This document shows, piece by piece, positions 17,030 through 25,794 of a DNA stretch of 64,000 bases. The notes beneath the pieces were generated by a model, which was not told the DNA's origin, ran no database searches, and saw nothing but the letters and a program-made list of their open reading frames with translations. The DNA lies in the NCBI RefSeq assembly GCF_013409425.1, contig NZ_JACCAC010000001.1, forward strand, positions 1-64,000, read 5' to 3'. Every line of letters begins with the position of its first letter. Within the stretch, counting starts at the first letter, position 1. Origin of the DNA: Nocardioides perillae. Lineage in GTDB: Bacteria > Actinomycetota > Actinomycetes > Propionibacteriales > Nocardioidaceae. A program made the position numbers and the translations under genes.

Positions 17030-18046
17030 GTGCGCGACCTGCACGCGCTGCCGAAGGCGCACCTGCACCTGCACTTCACCGGCTCGATGCGGCACGCCAC
17101 GCTGCTCGAGCTGGCCGAGCGCGACGGCGTGGCGCTGCCCGACTCGCTGGTCGAGGACTGGCCGCCGCGGCTCTCCGCCGCCGACGAGAAGGGCTGGTTC
17201 CGCTTCCAGCGGCTCTACGACGTCGCGCGGTCGGTGCTGCGCACCGAGGACGACGTGCGCCGCCTCGTGCGCGAGGCGGCCGAGGACGACGTCGCCGACG
17301 GGGGGCGGTGGCTGGAGATCCAGGTCGACCCGAGCGGCTACGCCGCGCGCTTCGGCGGCATCACGGCCTTCACCGACCTCGTGCTCGACTGCGTGCGCGA
17401 CGCCTCGCAGCGCACCGGGCTGGGCATCGCCCTGGTCGTCGCCGCCAACCGCACCCGCCACCCGCTCGACGCCCGCACGCTCGCACGCCTGGCCGCGCAG
17501 TACGCCGACCGCGGCATCGTGGGCTTCGGGCTGTCCAACGACGAGCGGCGCGGGACGACCGCCGACTTCGCGCCCGCCTTCGTCATCGCGCGGCGCGCCG
17601 GCCTGCTCCTCGTGCCGCACGGCGGCGAGCTGCGCGGGGCCGACCACGTCGTCACCTGCGTCGAGCGGCTGCACGCCGACCGCCTCGGCCACGGGGTGCG
17701 CTCCGCCGAGGACCCCGACGTGCTGCGCCGGGTGGTCGACGCGGGCGTGGCCCTCGAGGTCTGCCCGACCTCCAACGTCTCGCTCGGCGTCTTCTCCGAC
17801 CTGTCCTCGGTGCCGTTGCCGACGCTGCTCGAGGCGGGCGCCACCGTCGCGCTCGGGGCCGACGACCCGTTGCTCTTCGGCTCCCGCCTCGCGGGGCAGT
17901 ACGCCACCATGCGCGCGGCGCACGACCTCGACGACGCCACCCTGGCCCGGCTGGCCCGGATGTCCTTCGCCGCTTCCCGCGCCCCCGCCGACCTGCGGGC
18001 CCGCGCCGAGGCGGACATCGACGCCTGGCTGGCGGCGCCCGCCTGA
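17030..18046 (+). CDS. add: Adenosine deaminase family protein
   Basis: Metal-dependent deaminase, 338 aa, normal for the family. Motifs include HLHLHFTGSMR (HxH zinc ligands), LLVPHGGEL, RLGHGVRS, LEVCPTSNVSLG and LGADDPLLFG (catalytic Asp). These match adenosine deaminases that convert adenosine to inosine, although the related aminodeoxyfutalosine deaminases share them. The GTG at 17030 follows GAGG-rich sequence and starts 20 bases after the aspC-type gene, suggesting a two-gene transcript. It converges with murB. Confidence 0.85.
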   Translation: MRDLHALPKAHLHLHFTGSMRHATLLELAERDGVALPDSLVEDWPPRLSAADEKGWFRFQRLYDVARSVLRTEDDVRRLVREAAEDDVADGGRWLEIQVDPSGYAARFGGITAFTDLVLDCVRDASQRTGLGIALVVAANRTRHPLDARTLARLAAQYADRGIVGFGLSNDERRGTTADFAPAFVIARRAGLLLVPHGGELRGADHVVTCVERLHADRLGHGVRSAEDPDVLRRVVDAGVALEVCPTSNVSLGVFSDLSSVPLPTLLEAGATVALGADDPLLFGSRLAGQYATMRAAHDLDDATLARLARMSFAASRAPADLRARAEADIDAWLAAPA

Positions 18047-18074
18047 CGGCAGCGGGGCCGCTGATGCGTCCCCG

Positions 18075-19157
18075 CTACAGCTCGCAGCCGACGAGCACGG
18101 GCTCGTGCTCGAGGCGGACGCCGAATCGGGCCTCGACGCCGTCGCGGACCTCGCGCGCCAGCGCCAGCAGGTCGGCGGTGCTGGCCTCGCCGCGGTTGGT
18201 GAGGGCCAGGGTGTGCTTCGTCGACAGCGTGGCGCGGGCCGAGCCGCCGGCGACGGCGTGGCCCTTCGCGAAGCCGGCGCGGTCGATGAGCCAGGCGGCG
18301 CTGGTCTTGACCCGGCCGTCGGGCTGGGGGAAGCGCGGCGCGTCGGGTGGGAGCCGGTCGGCGTCGGCGGGCGCGAGCACGGGGTTGGTGAAGAACGAGC
18401 CGGCGCTCCAGGTGTCGGGGTCGGCGTCGTCGAGCACCATGCCCTTGCCGCGGCGCAGGCCGAGCACGGCCTCCCGCACCTCGGCGAGAGGGGCGCGACC
18501 CCCCGGGTCGACCCCCAGTGTGCGGGCCAGCTCGGCGTAGCGCACGGGGGTCGACAGCGTGCCGCGGGCGAGCTGGAAGACCACCTCGAGCACCACCCAG
18601 CGCCCCGGCTCCCGCTTGAAGCGGCTGTCGCGGTAGCCGAAGCCGCAGTCCGCGGCGGCGAGCGTGCGCACGCGGCGCTCGACGCGGTCGTAGGCACGCA
18701 CGCGCGCCACGGTGTCGGCCACCTCCTGGCCGTAGGCACCGACGTTCTGCACCGGGGTCGAGCCGACCGCGCCCGGGATGCCGGAGAGCGCCTCGATCCC
18801 CACCCAGCCCTCGTCGACGGCGCGCGCGACGAAGGGGTCCCAGGGCTCGCCGGCCGCGACGCTCACGAGCACCCCGCCGCAGGTCGGGCCGGGCTCGACG
18901 TCCGCTCCGTCCTCGGTGTCGGCGCGCACCCCGCGGGTCGCGACGCGCACGACCGTGCCCGGGAAGCCCTCGTCGGCCACGACCAGGTTGCTGCCGCCCG
19001 AGACGAGCAGCAGGGGCTCGCCTGCCGCGTCGGCGGCGGCCACCGCCGCGAGCAGCTCCGCCTCGGTCGTCGCCGCCACGAAGCGGCCCACGGGCCCGCC
19101 GAGGCGCAGCGTCGTGAGGTCGCGCAGCGCGACGGGGACCCCGGCGCCGTCAGGCAC
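18075..19157 (-). CDS. murB: UDP-N-acetylenolpyruvoylglucosamine reductase
   Basis: MurB reduces enolpyruvyl-UDP-GlcNAc in peptidoglycan synthesis, with FAD as cofactor. The protein is 360 aa. The FAD-binding region includes TTLRLGGPVGRFV and the LVSGGSNLVVAD loop, followed by AVGSTPVQNVGAYGQEV and SAGSFFTNPV. The GTG at 19157 overlaps the end of the adjacent dehydratase gene by eight bases, so it is translationally coupled to it. The longer frame upstream lacks family resemblance. Confidence 0.95.
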   Translation of the reverse strand: MPDGAGVPVALRDLTTLRLGGPVGRFVAATTEAELLAAVAAADAAGEPLLLVSGGSNLVVADEGFPGTVVRVATRGVRADTEDGADVEPGPTCGGVLVSVAAGEPWDPFVARAVDEGWVGIEALSGIPGAVGSTPVQNVGAYGQEVADTVARVRAYDRVERRVRTLAAADCGFGYRDSRFKREPGRWVVLEVVFQLARGTLSTPVRYAELARTLGVDPGGRAPLAEVREAVLGLRRGKGMVLDDADPDTWSAGSFFTNPVLAPADADRLPPDAPRFPQPDGRVKTSAAWLIDRAGFAKGHAVAGGSARATLSTKHTLALTNRGEASTADLLALAREVRDGVEARFGVRLEHEPVLVGCEL

Positions 19158-19551
19158 GGACGACCGCCGTGGGTCGCCCGAGCACCTTCTGCCCACCGCA
19201 GGTCACCTCGAGCGCGAGGCGGACCAGGCCGTCGTCGACCGAGGTGACCGTGGCCGCCACGACGACCTCGACCCCGGTGTCGTCGTCGGGCACGACCACG
19301 GGTGCGGTGAACTTCGAGCCGAGCTCGACGACCTCGGCGCCGTCGGTCCACTCGGACACGGCCTGCGCCGCGAGGCCCAGGGTGAGCATGCCGTGGGCGA
19401 TCACGCCGGGCAGGCCGACCGCGGTGGCGACGCGGTCGGACCAGTGGATCGGGTTGCGGTCGCCGCTGGCCCCGGCGTAGCGGACCAGGTCGGCACGGGT
19501 CACCGCGAAGGTGCGCGGCGCCAGCACGTCGCCGGCTGCCAGGCCGCTCAC
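19150..19551 (-). CDS. MaoC/HadB-type (R)-hydroxyacyl dehydratase subunit
   Basis: Hot-dog-fold dehydratase subunit, 133 aa, with the hydratase-2 motif DRNPIHWSDRVATAVGLPGVIAHGMLTLGLA, including the catalytic Asp and His. In mycobacteria the HadA-HadB pair dehydrates 3-hydroxyacyl-ACP in fatty-acid elongation. This gene and the preceding one match that arrangement, but no HadC is present. The GTG start overlaps the stop of the preceding subunit by four bases (19548-19551), and the gene's own end overlaps murB by eight bases. Whether the product is mycolic-acid-related is doubtful if the organism is Nocardioides-like. Confidence 0.85.
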   Translation of the reverse strand: MSGLAAGDVLAPRTFAVTRADLVRYAGASGDRNPIHWSDRVATAVGLPGVIAHGMLTLGLAAQAVSEWTDGAEVVELGSKFTAPVVVPDDDTGVEVVVAATVTSVDDGLVRLALEVTCGGQKVLGRPTAVVRA

Positions 19552-19964
19552 GCGGACGCCTCCTCGCCGCGGTGCACGAGCGTGGCGCTCGCGGTGCACA
19601 CCAGCGCGCCCGCGGCGTCGGTGACCTCGCTGCGGGTGCCGACGACGTCGTTGCCCCCGATGGTGCGCAGGCTCGCGACCGTGAGCACCGCGCTCAGCTC
19701 GTCGCCGGGCCGCACGGGCCGAGCGTAGGCGAAGCGCTGCTCCCCGTGCACGATCCGGTGCAGCGCGACCTGCTCGGCGTCGAGGAACTCCTGCATCGCG
19801 GCGAAGGCGAGCACGATCGGGAAGGTCGGCGGCACCGGGGCGCCCGGGGCCCAGGACCCGCCGGTCGCGGCGGCGAACTCGGCGACCCGCTCGGCGGTCA
19901 CGAGGTAGGGCGCGGTCGGCGGGTAGGTGGCGCCGACCAGCGACGCGTCGAGGGCCATGGTCAC
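19548..19964 (-). CDS. HadA-type dehydratase subunit (N-terminal MaoC-like)
   Basis: Companion subunit, 138 aa, with the MaoC N-terminal-domain pattern: VTAERVAEFAAATG, then PPTFPIVLAFAAMQEFL and HGEQRFAYARPVRPGDEL. HadA-type subunits form the substrate-binding half and lack the catalytic Asp/His of HadB. Start GTG at 19964 (VTMALDASL) or ATG at 19958. It follows rpmG after a strong terminator, but is directly coupled to the HadB-like gene and then murB. Confidence 0.83.
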   Translation of the reverse strand: MTMALDASLVGATYPPTAPYLVTAERVAEFAAATGGSWAPGAPVPPTFPIVLAFAAMQEFLDAEQVALHRIVHGEQRFAYARPVRPGDELSAVLTVASLRTIGGNDVVGTRSEVTDAAGALVCTASATLVHRGEEASA

Positions 19965-19987
19965 CAGCCTACGAGGGAGCCGGCACG

Positions 19988-20027
19988 CGACGAGGGCCGC
20001 ACCCCGGCTGGGGTGCGGCCCTCGTCG
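19988..20027 (-). terminator. Terminator after rpmG
   Basis: A perfect 18-bp inverted repeat (CGACGAGGGCCGCACCCC, loop GGCT, complement), 20 bases past the rpmG stop. It probably ends the tRNA-Met/rpmG transcript, so the hadA gene must have its own promoter or depend on read-through. Confidence 0.8.
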
Positions 20028-20046
20028 ACGTCGCGGGCGACCGGCG

Positions 20047-20217
20047 TCAGCGGGTCTCGCGGTGGTCGGTGTGGGTGCGGCAACGCGGGCAGAACTTCTT
20101 GAGGTCCATGCGGTCGGGGTCGTTGCGGCGGTTCTTCTTGGTGATGTAGTTGCGCTCCTTGCAGACCGTGCACGCGAGCGTGATCTTGGGGCGAACGTCA
20201 GAGCTCTTGCTGGCCAC
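20047..20217 (-). CDS. rpmG: 50S ribosomal protein L33
   Basis: L33, 56 aa. Motifs are [21 protein letters not shown] and [13 protein letters not shown], with two CxxC pairs that would bind zinc (the zinc-containing C+ form). The GTG at 20217 gives [10 protein letters not shown] at the N-terminus. The upstream frame runs through tRNA-Met and is not coding. Order tRNA-Thr, tRNA-Met, rpmG, hadA, hadB matches the M. tuberculosis rpmG2 locus from memory. Confidence 0.97.
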   Translation of the reverse strand: MASKSSDVRPKITLACTVCKERNYITKKNRRNDPDRMDLKKFCPRCRTHTDHRETR

Positions 20218-20271
20218 GGAGAAGTCCTTGTCGTCGGTGCTGTCCGGGGTCGTCCCGGGAGGGTCAGGTCG

Positions 20272-20348
20272 TGGTAGCGGGGGCGGGACTCGAACCCGCG
20301 ACACCACGATTATGAGCCGTGTGCTCTAACCACCTGAGCTACCCCGCC
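20272..20348 (-). tRNA. tRNA-Met (anticodon CAT, elongator type)
   Basis: Minus-strand cloverleaf: acceptor GGCGGGG/CCCCGCT with G1:U72 wobble, D arm GCTC/GAGC, anticodon arm CACGG-CTCATAA-TCGTG (CAT), T arm GCGGG-TTCGAGT-CCCGC, discriminator A and an encoded CCA (20272-20274). The absence of the GGG:CCC anticodon-stem pairs argues against initiator tRNA. A lysidine-modified tRNA-Ile2 is a less likely reading. Confidence 0.9.
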
Positions 20349-20398
20349 AACTGAGAGGATCCCGCCGGTCCGGTGAGGCCCGGCGGGATCCGACCCAG

Positions 20399-20471
20399 AG
20401 CCCCTTTACGGAATCGAACCGTAGACCTTCTCCTTACCATGGAGACGCTCTGCCGACTGAGCTAAAGGGGC
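20399..20471 (-). tRNA. tRNA-Thr (anticodon GGT)
   Basis: 73 bases on the minus strand: acceptor GCCCCTT/AAGGGGC, D arm GCTC/GAGC, anticodon arm TCTCC-ATGGTAA-GGAGA (GGT), T arm TACGG-TTCGATT-CCGTA, discriminator T. It lies 50 bases upstream of tRNA-Met and is probably co-transcribed with it. Confidence 0.95.
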
Positions 20472-20482
20472 AACGAGCGAGA

Positions 20483-20512
20483 ACGATACACAGTGCTCGG
20501 CGGAGCACGAAA
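20483..20512 (-). promoter_or_regulatory. Promoter candidate for tRNA-Thr/tRNA-Met
   Basis: On the minus strand, TTTCGT (20507-20512), an 18-base spacer and TATCGT (20483-20488), about 12 bases upstream of the mature tRNA-Thr end. A GTGCTC-N4-GAGCAC palindrome (20493-20508) overlaps the spacer. Confidence 0.4.
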
Positions 20513-20542
20513 TCGGGTCGGCAGCCCCGTCGGGGCGGCCCG

Positions 20543-21961
20543 TCAGCCGCCCGCGGGCACCCCCTGGATCCGCTCGAACGGCACCGCCTCCTCGAGCTCG
20601 AGGGCCAGCTCCAGCAGCACCGCCTCGCGACCCGGGGCGGCCGAGAACATCATCCCCACCGGCAGGCCCGAGGCCGACCGCGCGAGCGGCAGCGACACCG
20701 CCGGGTCGCCCGAGGCGTTCTGCCACGGGGTGAACGCGACCCACGCCTGCAGCCGGTCGAGCAGGGCGTCGTAGCCCAGAGCGGGGTCGAGGTGGCCCAG
20801 GCGCGGCGTCTCAGCGGCCAGCGTCGGCGAGAGCACGACGTCGTGGCGGGCGAAGACCTCCGCGCTGCGCTGCCGCGTGGCCGCGAGCCGCCGCACCGCG
20901 CCGGGCAGGCGGTGGGCGTGGCGCCGTGCGTGGCGGGCGAGCCCCAGGGTGAGCGCGTCGAGCCGGTCGCGGTCGAAGCCGCGCCCGAAGGCGACCGGGC
21001 CGGTGCGCACCGTCACCGCGGCCAGGAACGCCCAGTAGAGGACGAAGTCGTCGGCGAAGGACGACGGGGCAGGCGGCGGCACCTCCTCGACGGCGTGGCC
21101 CAGCGACTCCAGCAGGTCGGCAGTGGCGAGGGTGTGCGCCCGCACGGTGGCGTCGGCGGCGCGACCGGCGACCGACTCGGTGACGACGGCGACGCGCAGC
21201 CGCGCCCTGCCGGGACGGCGCACGTCGCCCACGGGCGGCAGGGACAGGTCGCGGTAGACCTTCTCCGCCTCGCGCAGGAACGCCGCCGTGTCCCGGACGC
21301 TGCGGGTCACGACCCCGTCGCTGACGATGCGCACGGGCATCCGCCGGTAGGTGGCGTCCTGGGCCAGCCGCCCGCGGGTCGGCTTGAGGCCGACGAGGCC
21401 GTTGACGGCGGCGGGGATGCGGATGGAGCCGCCCCCGTCGTTGGCGTGGGCGAGCGGCACCGCACCGGCGGCGACGAGCGCGGCGGACCCGGCCGAGGAG
21501 GCCCCTGCGGTGTGCTCGACGTGCCAGGGGTTGCGCACCGGGCCGAGGCGGGCGTGCTCGGCCGAGGCGCTGAAGCCGAACTCCGAGAGCTGGCTCTTGC
21601 CCAGCGGCACCAGCCCGGTGGCGAGGAGCATCCGCGCGAGGTCGCCGTCGGCGCGCGCGGGACGGGCGGGCACAGCGTCGGTGCCGTGGCGCGTGGGCAT
21701 CCCGGCGACGTCGACGTTGTCCTTGACCACGGTGGGGACCCCGGCGAAGAAGCCGCCCCGCGGGTCGCGGGCCTCGACGCGGGCGCGGTCGTAGGCGGTG
21801 TGGGCCAGCGCGCCGAGCGCGTCGGCGACGCTGGCGGTGCGTGCCACCGCGGCCTCCACCACCTCGGGCACCGAGACGCGTCCGGCCCGGAGCTCGGCCA
21901 CCAGGCCGACGGCGTCGTGCTCGCCGAGGGCGTCGTCGCCGAAGGCGTGGAGGCGGGTCAC
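20543..21961 (-). CDS. Amidase-signature family hydrolase
   Basis: Amidase of 472 aa with the Ser-cisSer-Lys triad: Lys80 (PTVVKDNVDV), Ser155 (GASSAGSA) and nucleophilic Ser179 (DGGGSIRIP), in the family spacing of 24 residues between the serines. It cleaves an unknown carboxamide; nearby homologues include nylon-oligomer and indoleacetamide hydrolases, so the substrate is open. The GTG at 21961 overlaps the end of the ROK regulator by four bases, and no signal peptide is visible. The longer open frame reaching past 25 kb is an antisense artefact. Confidence 0.88.
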   Translation of the reverse strand: MTRLHAFGDDALGEHDAVGLVAELRAGRVSVPEVVEAAVARTASVADALGALAHTAYDRARVEARDPRGGFFAGVPTVVKDNVDVAGMPTRHGTDAVPARPARADGDLARMLLATGLVPLGKSQLSEFGFSASAEHARLGPVRNPWHVEHTAGASSAGSAALVAAGAVPLAHANDGGGSIRIPAAVNGLVGLKPTRGRLAQDATYRRMPVRIVSDGVVTRSVRDTAAFLREAEKVYRDLSLPPVGDVRRPGRARLRVAVVTESVAGRAADATVRAHTLATADLLESLGHAVEEVPPPAPSSFADDFVLYWAFLAAVTVRTGPVAFGRGFDRDRLDALTLGLARHARRHAHRLPGAVRRLAATRQRSAEVFARHDVVLSPTLAAETPRLGHLDPALGYDALLDRLQAWVAFTPWQNASGDPAVSLPLARSASGLPVGMMFSAAPGREAVLLELALELEEAVPFERIQGVPAGG

Positions 21962-23136
21962 CGCTGCACGGTAGCGGCCGACGCGGCCAGCCGGGCGTCG
22001 ACCGCCGCGGGGTGCAGCACGTGGTCCAGCGCGAGGGCGGCGCACCCGACGACGCCGGCGCGGTCGCCGTGGCGGGCCGGCGCGATGCGCAGGTCGCGGG
22101 TCGCGAGGGCCGTGCCGCGGGCGTGGAGGCTCTCGCGCAGCCCGGCGGCGTAGGTGTCGAAGTCGGCCGCCATGTCGCCGCCGACCACGACCACCTCGGG
22201 GTTGAGCAGGTCGACGGCCACCGCGAGCACCTCGCCGAGCAGTCGTCCACCCTCCCGCAGCAGGCCGCGGGCCTCGGCGTCGCCGTCGAGCGCCAGGGCG
22301 ACCAGGTCGCGCACGTGGGCCACCTCGCGCCCCGCAACGGCGAGCCGCTGCACGAGGGCCCAGCCGCCCGCGACCGCCTCGAGGCAGCCGGTGCGGCCGC
22401 AGCGGCAGGGCAGGCCCTCGGCGCTCGGGCTGCGGGTGTGGCCGAGCTCGCCCGCGGCGCCGCGGTGACCGCCGACCACCCGGCCCCCGGCCACGATGCC
22501 CAGCGCCAGGCCGGTCGAGGCCTTGACCACGAGCACGTCGCGCGGCTCGTCGGGGCGGCCGGTGCGCTCCGAGCGGGCGAGTGCGTCGGCGTCGCCGGCG
22601 ACGAAGAGCGGCGCGCCGCCCGCGGCCGCACCCAGCGCCGGCCCGAGCGGGACCCCCGCCCACCCCCGCATGACGGGCGAGTCGAGGCTCGCCCCGGCCA
22701 CCGGGTCCACCGCGCCCGGCAGGCTGACGCCGACCCCGAGCACGTCCGCCGGGTCGCGGCCGGCCTCCCCCAGCAGCCGGGTCAGCTCGGCGGCCACGGC
22801 GGGCAGCAGCTCGTGGGGACCCACCCCGAGGGCGTGCTCGCGCGAGGACGAGGCCAGCTCGCGCCCCGCCAGGTCGCACACCGCGAGCTGGCTGCGCGTG
22901 CGACCCAGCGCGCAGGCCAGCACGACGCCCGCCTCGTCGGCGAACGCCAGGCCGGTCGCCGGGCGCCCGCCCGTGGAGGCCAGCTCCTCGGAGCGGCGCA
23001 CGAGGCCGGCGGCGAGGAGGGCGTCGAGGCGGTGGTTGACCGCGGTGCGGGAGAGCCCCGTGGCCCGGGCCAGGTCGGCGCGGGTCGAGGCACGGCCGGT
23101 GCGGAGGAGCTCGAGGAGCTCGCCGGGCGTGGCCAT
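21958..23136 (-). CDS. ROK-family transcriptional repressor
   Basis: A 392-aa regulator with an N-terminal winged helix-turn-helix (about 1-60, TRADLARATGLSRTAVNHRLDAL) and a C-terminal ROK domain. The zinc-type motif is near residues 233-256 (GHTRSPSAEGLPCRCGRTGCLE). The second glycine-rich block is VVVVGGD. Members usually repress sugar-use genes and release DNA on binding a sugar or sugar phosphate. It is transcribed divergently from edd-eda, and a perfect palindrome lies in the shared gap, so regulation of the Entner-Doudoroff genes is the simplest inference. Confidence 0.88.
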   Translation of the reverse strand: MATPGELLELLRTGRASTRADLARATGLSRTAVNHRLDALLAAGLVRRSEELASTGGRPATGLAFADEAGVVLACALGRTRSQLAVCDLAGRELASSSREHALGVGPHELLPAVAAELTRLLGEAGRDPADVLGVGVSLPGAVDPVAGASLDSPVMRGWAGVPLGPALGAAAGGAPLFVAGDADALARSERTGRPDEPRDVLVVKASTGLALGIVAGGRVVGGHRGAAGELGHTRSPSAEGLPCRCGRTGCLEAVAGGWALVQRLAVAGREVAHVRDLVALALDGDAEARGLLREGGRLLGEVLAVAVDLLNPEVVVVGGDMAADFDTYAAGLRESLHARGTALATRDLRIAPARHGDRAGVVGCAALALDHVLHPAAVDARLAASAATVQR

Positions 23137-23160
23137 GACCGCGATCCAACCACGTCGGGC

Positions 23161-23175
23161 CCGGTTCCGAACCGG
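23161..23175. promoter_or_regulatory. Palindromic operator candidate between ROK and edd
   Basis: CCGGTTCCGAACCGG: 7-bp perfect arms around a central C, 25 bases before the ROK ATG and 74 before edd. A further ACCGGTTCC overlaps its end (23171-23179). Position suggests autoregulation and edd-eda control by the ROK protein. Confidence 0.45.
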
Positions 23176-23248
23176 TTCCTCCCCACTTCCGTCTCAAGAA
23201 TGCAGAAGTAGGTAGCCATGAGTCACAAGGGGGTCTAGCGTGGGCGGC

Positions 23249-25153
23249 ATGAGTGCTCCCCGCCCCACCGGAACCCACCCCGTGGTCGCCGAGGTCACCG
23301 CGCGGCTGACGGCGCGCAGCGCCCCCGGGCGCGCGGCGTACCTCGCCAAGATCCGCGAGGCCGACCACCGCGGGCCCGCCCGCGGTCGCCTGGCCTGCGC
23401 GAACCTCGCCCACGGCTTCGCCGCCGCCGACGAGCCGGTCAAGGCCGGCCTGGCGACGAGCCGCAAGCCCAACGTCGCGATCGTGTCGGCCTACAACGAC
23501 ATGCTCTCCGCCCACCAGCCCTTCGAGACCTACCCCCGCACGCTGAAGCAGGCCGTGGTCCGCGCCGGCGGGCTCGCGCAGTTCGCGGGCGGCGTGCCCG
23601 CGATGTGCGACGGCATCACCCAGGGCCGGGCCGGCATGGAGCTGTCCCTCTACTCCCGCGACGTCATCGCCATGTCGACCGCGATCGCGCTGTCGCACGA
23701 CATGTTCGACGCCGCGCTGATGCTCGGCGTGTGCGACAAGATCGTCCCGGGCCTGCTCATCGGCGCGCTCTCCTTCGGTCACCTGCCGACGGTCTTCGTG
23801 CCCGCGGGGCCGATGACCTCCGGGCTGCCGAACGCCGAGAAGGCCGCCGTGCGTCAGCGGTACGCCGAGGGGCGGGCCACCCGCGAGGAGCTGCTCGCGG
23901 CCGAGGCGGCGTCCTACCACGGCAAGGGCACCTGCACCTTCTACGGCACCGCCAACTCCAACCAGCTGCTGATGGAGGTGCTCGGCCTGCACCTGCCGGG
24001 CTCCTCCTTCGTCAACCCCGGCACCCCGCTGCGCGAGGCCCTGACCCGCGAGGCCGGTCGCCGCGTCGTCGAGATCACCCGCGCGGGCGGCGAGCCGACG
24101 CCGATCGGCGAGGTGGTCGACGAGAAGGCCGTGGTCAACGCCTGCGTCGCGCTGCTGGCCACCGGTGGGTCGACCAACCACACCGTCCACCTCGTCGCCA
24201 TCGCCCGCGCCGCGGGGATCACCCTCACGTGGGACGACCTCTCCGACCTCTCCGCCGTGGTGCCGCTGCTGACGCGGATGTACCCCAACGGCACCGCCGA
24301 CGTGAACCACTTCCACGCCGCCGGCGGGATGGCCTTCCTCGTCCACACGCTGCTCAAGGCGGGGCTGCTCCACGACGACGTGCAGACCGTGGTCGGGCGC
24401 GGTCTGTGGCGCTACACCACCGAGGCCCGCCTCGACGGCGACGCCGTCGTCCGCGAGGAGGGGCCCAAGGCCTCGGCCGACACCGCCGTGCTGCGCGGCG
24501 CCGACGCCCCCTTCGCTCCCGACGGCGGCCTGCGGATGCTCGACGGCCCGCTGGGCCGCGCCGTCGTCAAGACCTCGGCGGTCGCGCCGGAGCACCGCGT
24601 CGTCAGCGCTCCGGCGCGCGTCTTCGACGACCAGGCCGACTTCCTCGCCGCCTTCGCGGCCGGCGAGCTCGACGGCCTCGACCTCGTCGCCTGCCTGCGC
24701 TACCAGGGCCCGGCGGCCAACGGCATGCCTGAGCTGCACAAGCTCACGCCTGCGCTCGGCGTGCTGCAGGACCGCGGCCAGCGCGTCGCGCTGGTGACCG
24801 ACGGCCGCATGTCGGGGGCGTCGGGCAAGGTGCCGGCCGCCATCCACCTCACGCCGGAGGCCGCGCTCGGCGGCCCGCTGGCCCGGGTGCGCGACGGCGA
24901 CCTCGTGACCCTCGACGCGGAGCGCGGCGAGCTGCTGCTGCACGTCGACCCCGCCGAGCTGGCCGCCCGCGAGCCCACCGGCCGCGCGCCGCAGGCCGAG
25001 GAGTGGGCCGGCACCGGCCGCGAGCTCTTCGCGGCCTTCCGCGCCACGGTCGGCGCCGCCGACGCCGGGGCCAGCGTCTTCCCGGCCCCCGCCACCGCGG
25101 CCCACCCCGTCACCACCGCGCCCACCCGAGAGGCCGCTCCCGCCCATGCCTGA
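23249..25153 (+). CDS. edd: 6-phosphogluconate dehydratase
   Basis: The first enzyme of the Entner-Doudoroff branch, turning 6-phosphogluconate into KDPG. The protein is 634 aa, near the usual length, with IlvD/Edd-family motifs: [56 protein letters not shown] and [10 protein letters not shown]. The Cys of MCDG, CDKI and CTFYG are candidate iron-sulphur ligands. The ATG at 23249 follows a GGGCGG run; an in-frame GTG at 23240 is an alternative. The C-terminal 40 residues are Ala/Pro-rich. The eda gene overlaps its end by eight bases. Confidence 0.93.
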   Translation: MSAPRPTGTHPVVAEVTARLTARSAPGRAAYLAKIREADHRGPARGRLACANLAHGFAAADEPVKAGLATSRKPNVAIVSAYNDMLSAHQPFETYPRTLKQAVVRAGGLAQFAGGVPAMCDGITQGRAGMELSLYSRDVIAMSTAIALSHDMFDAALMLGVCDKIVPGLLIGALSFGHLPTVFVPAGPMTSGLPNAEKAAVRQRYAEGRATREELLAAEAASYHGKGTCTFYGTANSNQLLMEVLGLHLPGSSFVNPGTPLREALTREAGRRVVEITRAGGEPTPIGEVVDEKAVVNACVALLATGGSTNHTVHLVAIARAAGITLTWDDLSDLSAVVPLLTRMYPNGTADVNHFHAAGGMAFLVHTLLKAGLLHDDVQTVVGRGLWRYTTEARLDGDAVVREEGPKASADTAVLRGADAPFAPDGGLRMLDGPLGRAVVKTSAVAPEHRVVSAPARVFDDQADFLAAFAAGELDGLDLVACLRYQGPAANGMPELHKLTPALGVLQDRGQRVALVTDGRMSGASGKVPAAIHLTPEAALGGPLARVRDGDLVTLDAERGELLLHVDPAELAAREPTGRAPQAEEWAGTGRELFAAFRATVGAADAGASVFPAPATAAHPVTTAPTREAAPAHA

Positions 25154-25775
25154 CGCTCCCGCCTCCCTGCTCGACGTCGTCCCCGTCGTGCCGGTCGTGG
25201 TGCTGCACGACGTCGCGCACGCCGTGCCGGTGGCTCGAGCCCTCGTCGACGGCGGCCTCCCGGCGATCGAGCTGACCCTGCGCACCCCGGTCGCCCTCGA
25301 CGCGGTGCGCGCCATCGCCGCCGAGGTGCCCGAGGTGCTCCTGGGCGTCGGCACCGTGCTCACGCCGGCCCAGGCCGACCAGGCGGCCGCGGCCGGGGCG
25401 CACTTCCTGGTCTCCCCCGGCGCGACGCCCGCGCTGCTGGCCGGCATGCAGGCCACCGGGCTGCCCTTCCTCGCCGGCACCTCGACGGTCTCGGAGGTGC
25501 TGGCCGTGGCCGAGGCCGGCCTCACCGAGGCGAAGTTCTTCCCCGCGGAGGCCGCCGGCGGCACGGCGTACCTCCGGGCCCTGGCCGCGCCGGTCCCGGG
25601 CGTGCGCTTCTGCCCCACCGGCGGCATCACCGCGACCACCGCGCCGGACTACCTCGCGCTGCCCAACGTCGGCTGCGTCGGCGGCACCTGGCTCACCCCC
25701 GCCGACGCCCTCGAGGCCGGCGACTGGGGCCGCGTCGAGGAGCTCGCCCGCGCGGCGGCGGGGCTGCGGGGCTGA
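25146..25775 (+). CDS. eda: KDPG aldolase
   Basis: Completes the Entner-Doudoroff route by splitting KDPG to pyruvate and glyceraldehyde-3-phosphate. The protein is 209 aa, normal for the family. Glu42 (AIELTLRT) and the Schiff-base Lys130 (TEAKFFPAE) match the E. coli pattern Glu45/Lys133, and the phosphate loop CPTGGI is present. The ATG at 25146 overlaps edd by eight bases, indicating translational coupling. It converges with the pirin gene. Confidence 0.95.
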   Translation: MPDAPASLLDVVPVVPVVVLHDVAHAVPVARALVDGGLPAIELTLRTPVALDAVRAIAAEVPEVLLGVGTVLTPAQADQAAAAGAHFLVSPGATPALLAGMQATGLPFLAGTSTVSEVLAVAEAGLTEAKFFPAEAAGGTAYLRALAAPVPGVRFCPTGGITATTAPDYLALPNVGCVGGTWLTPADALEAGDWGRVEELARAAAGLRG

Positions 25776-25794
25776 CGCCCCGCGCCTGCCGGCG

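Noticed and set aside
20272..20348. Initiator tRNA-Met
   Set aside because: The anticodon stem lacks the three G:C pairs of initiators, so the elongator is more likely.
20543..25639. A single open frame of nearly 1700 codons on the minus strand
   Set aside because: It reads antisense through edd-eda, and its start lacks family resemblance. Only the 20543-21961 part, the amidase, is real. High GC removes stop codons in the third frame.
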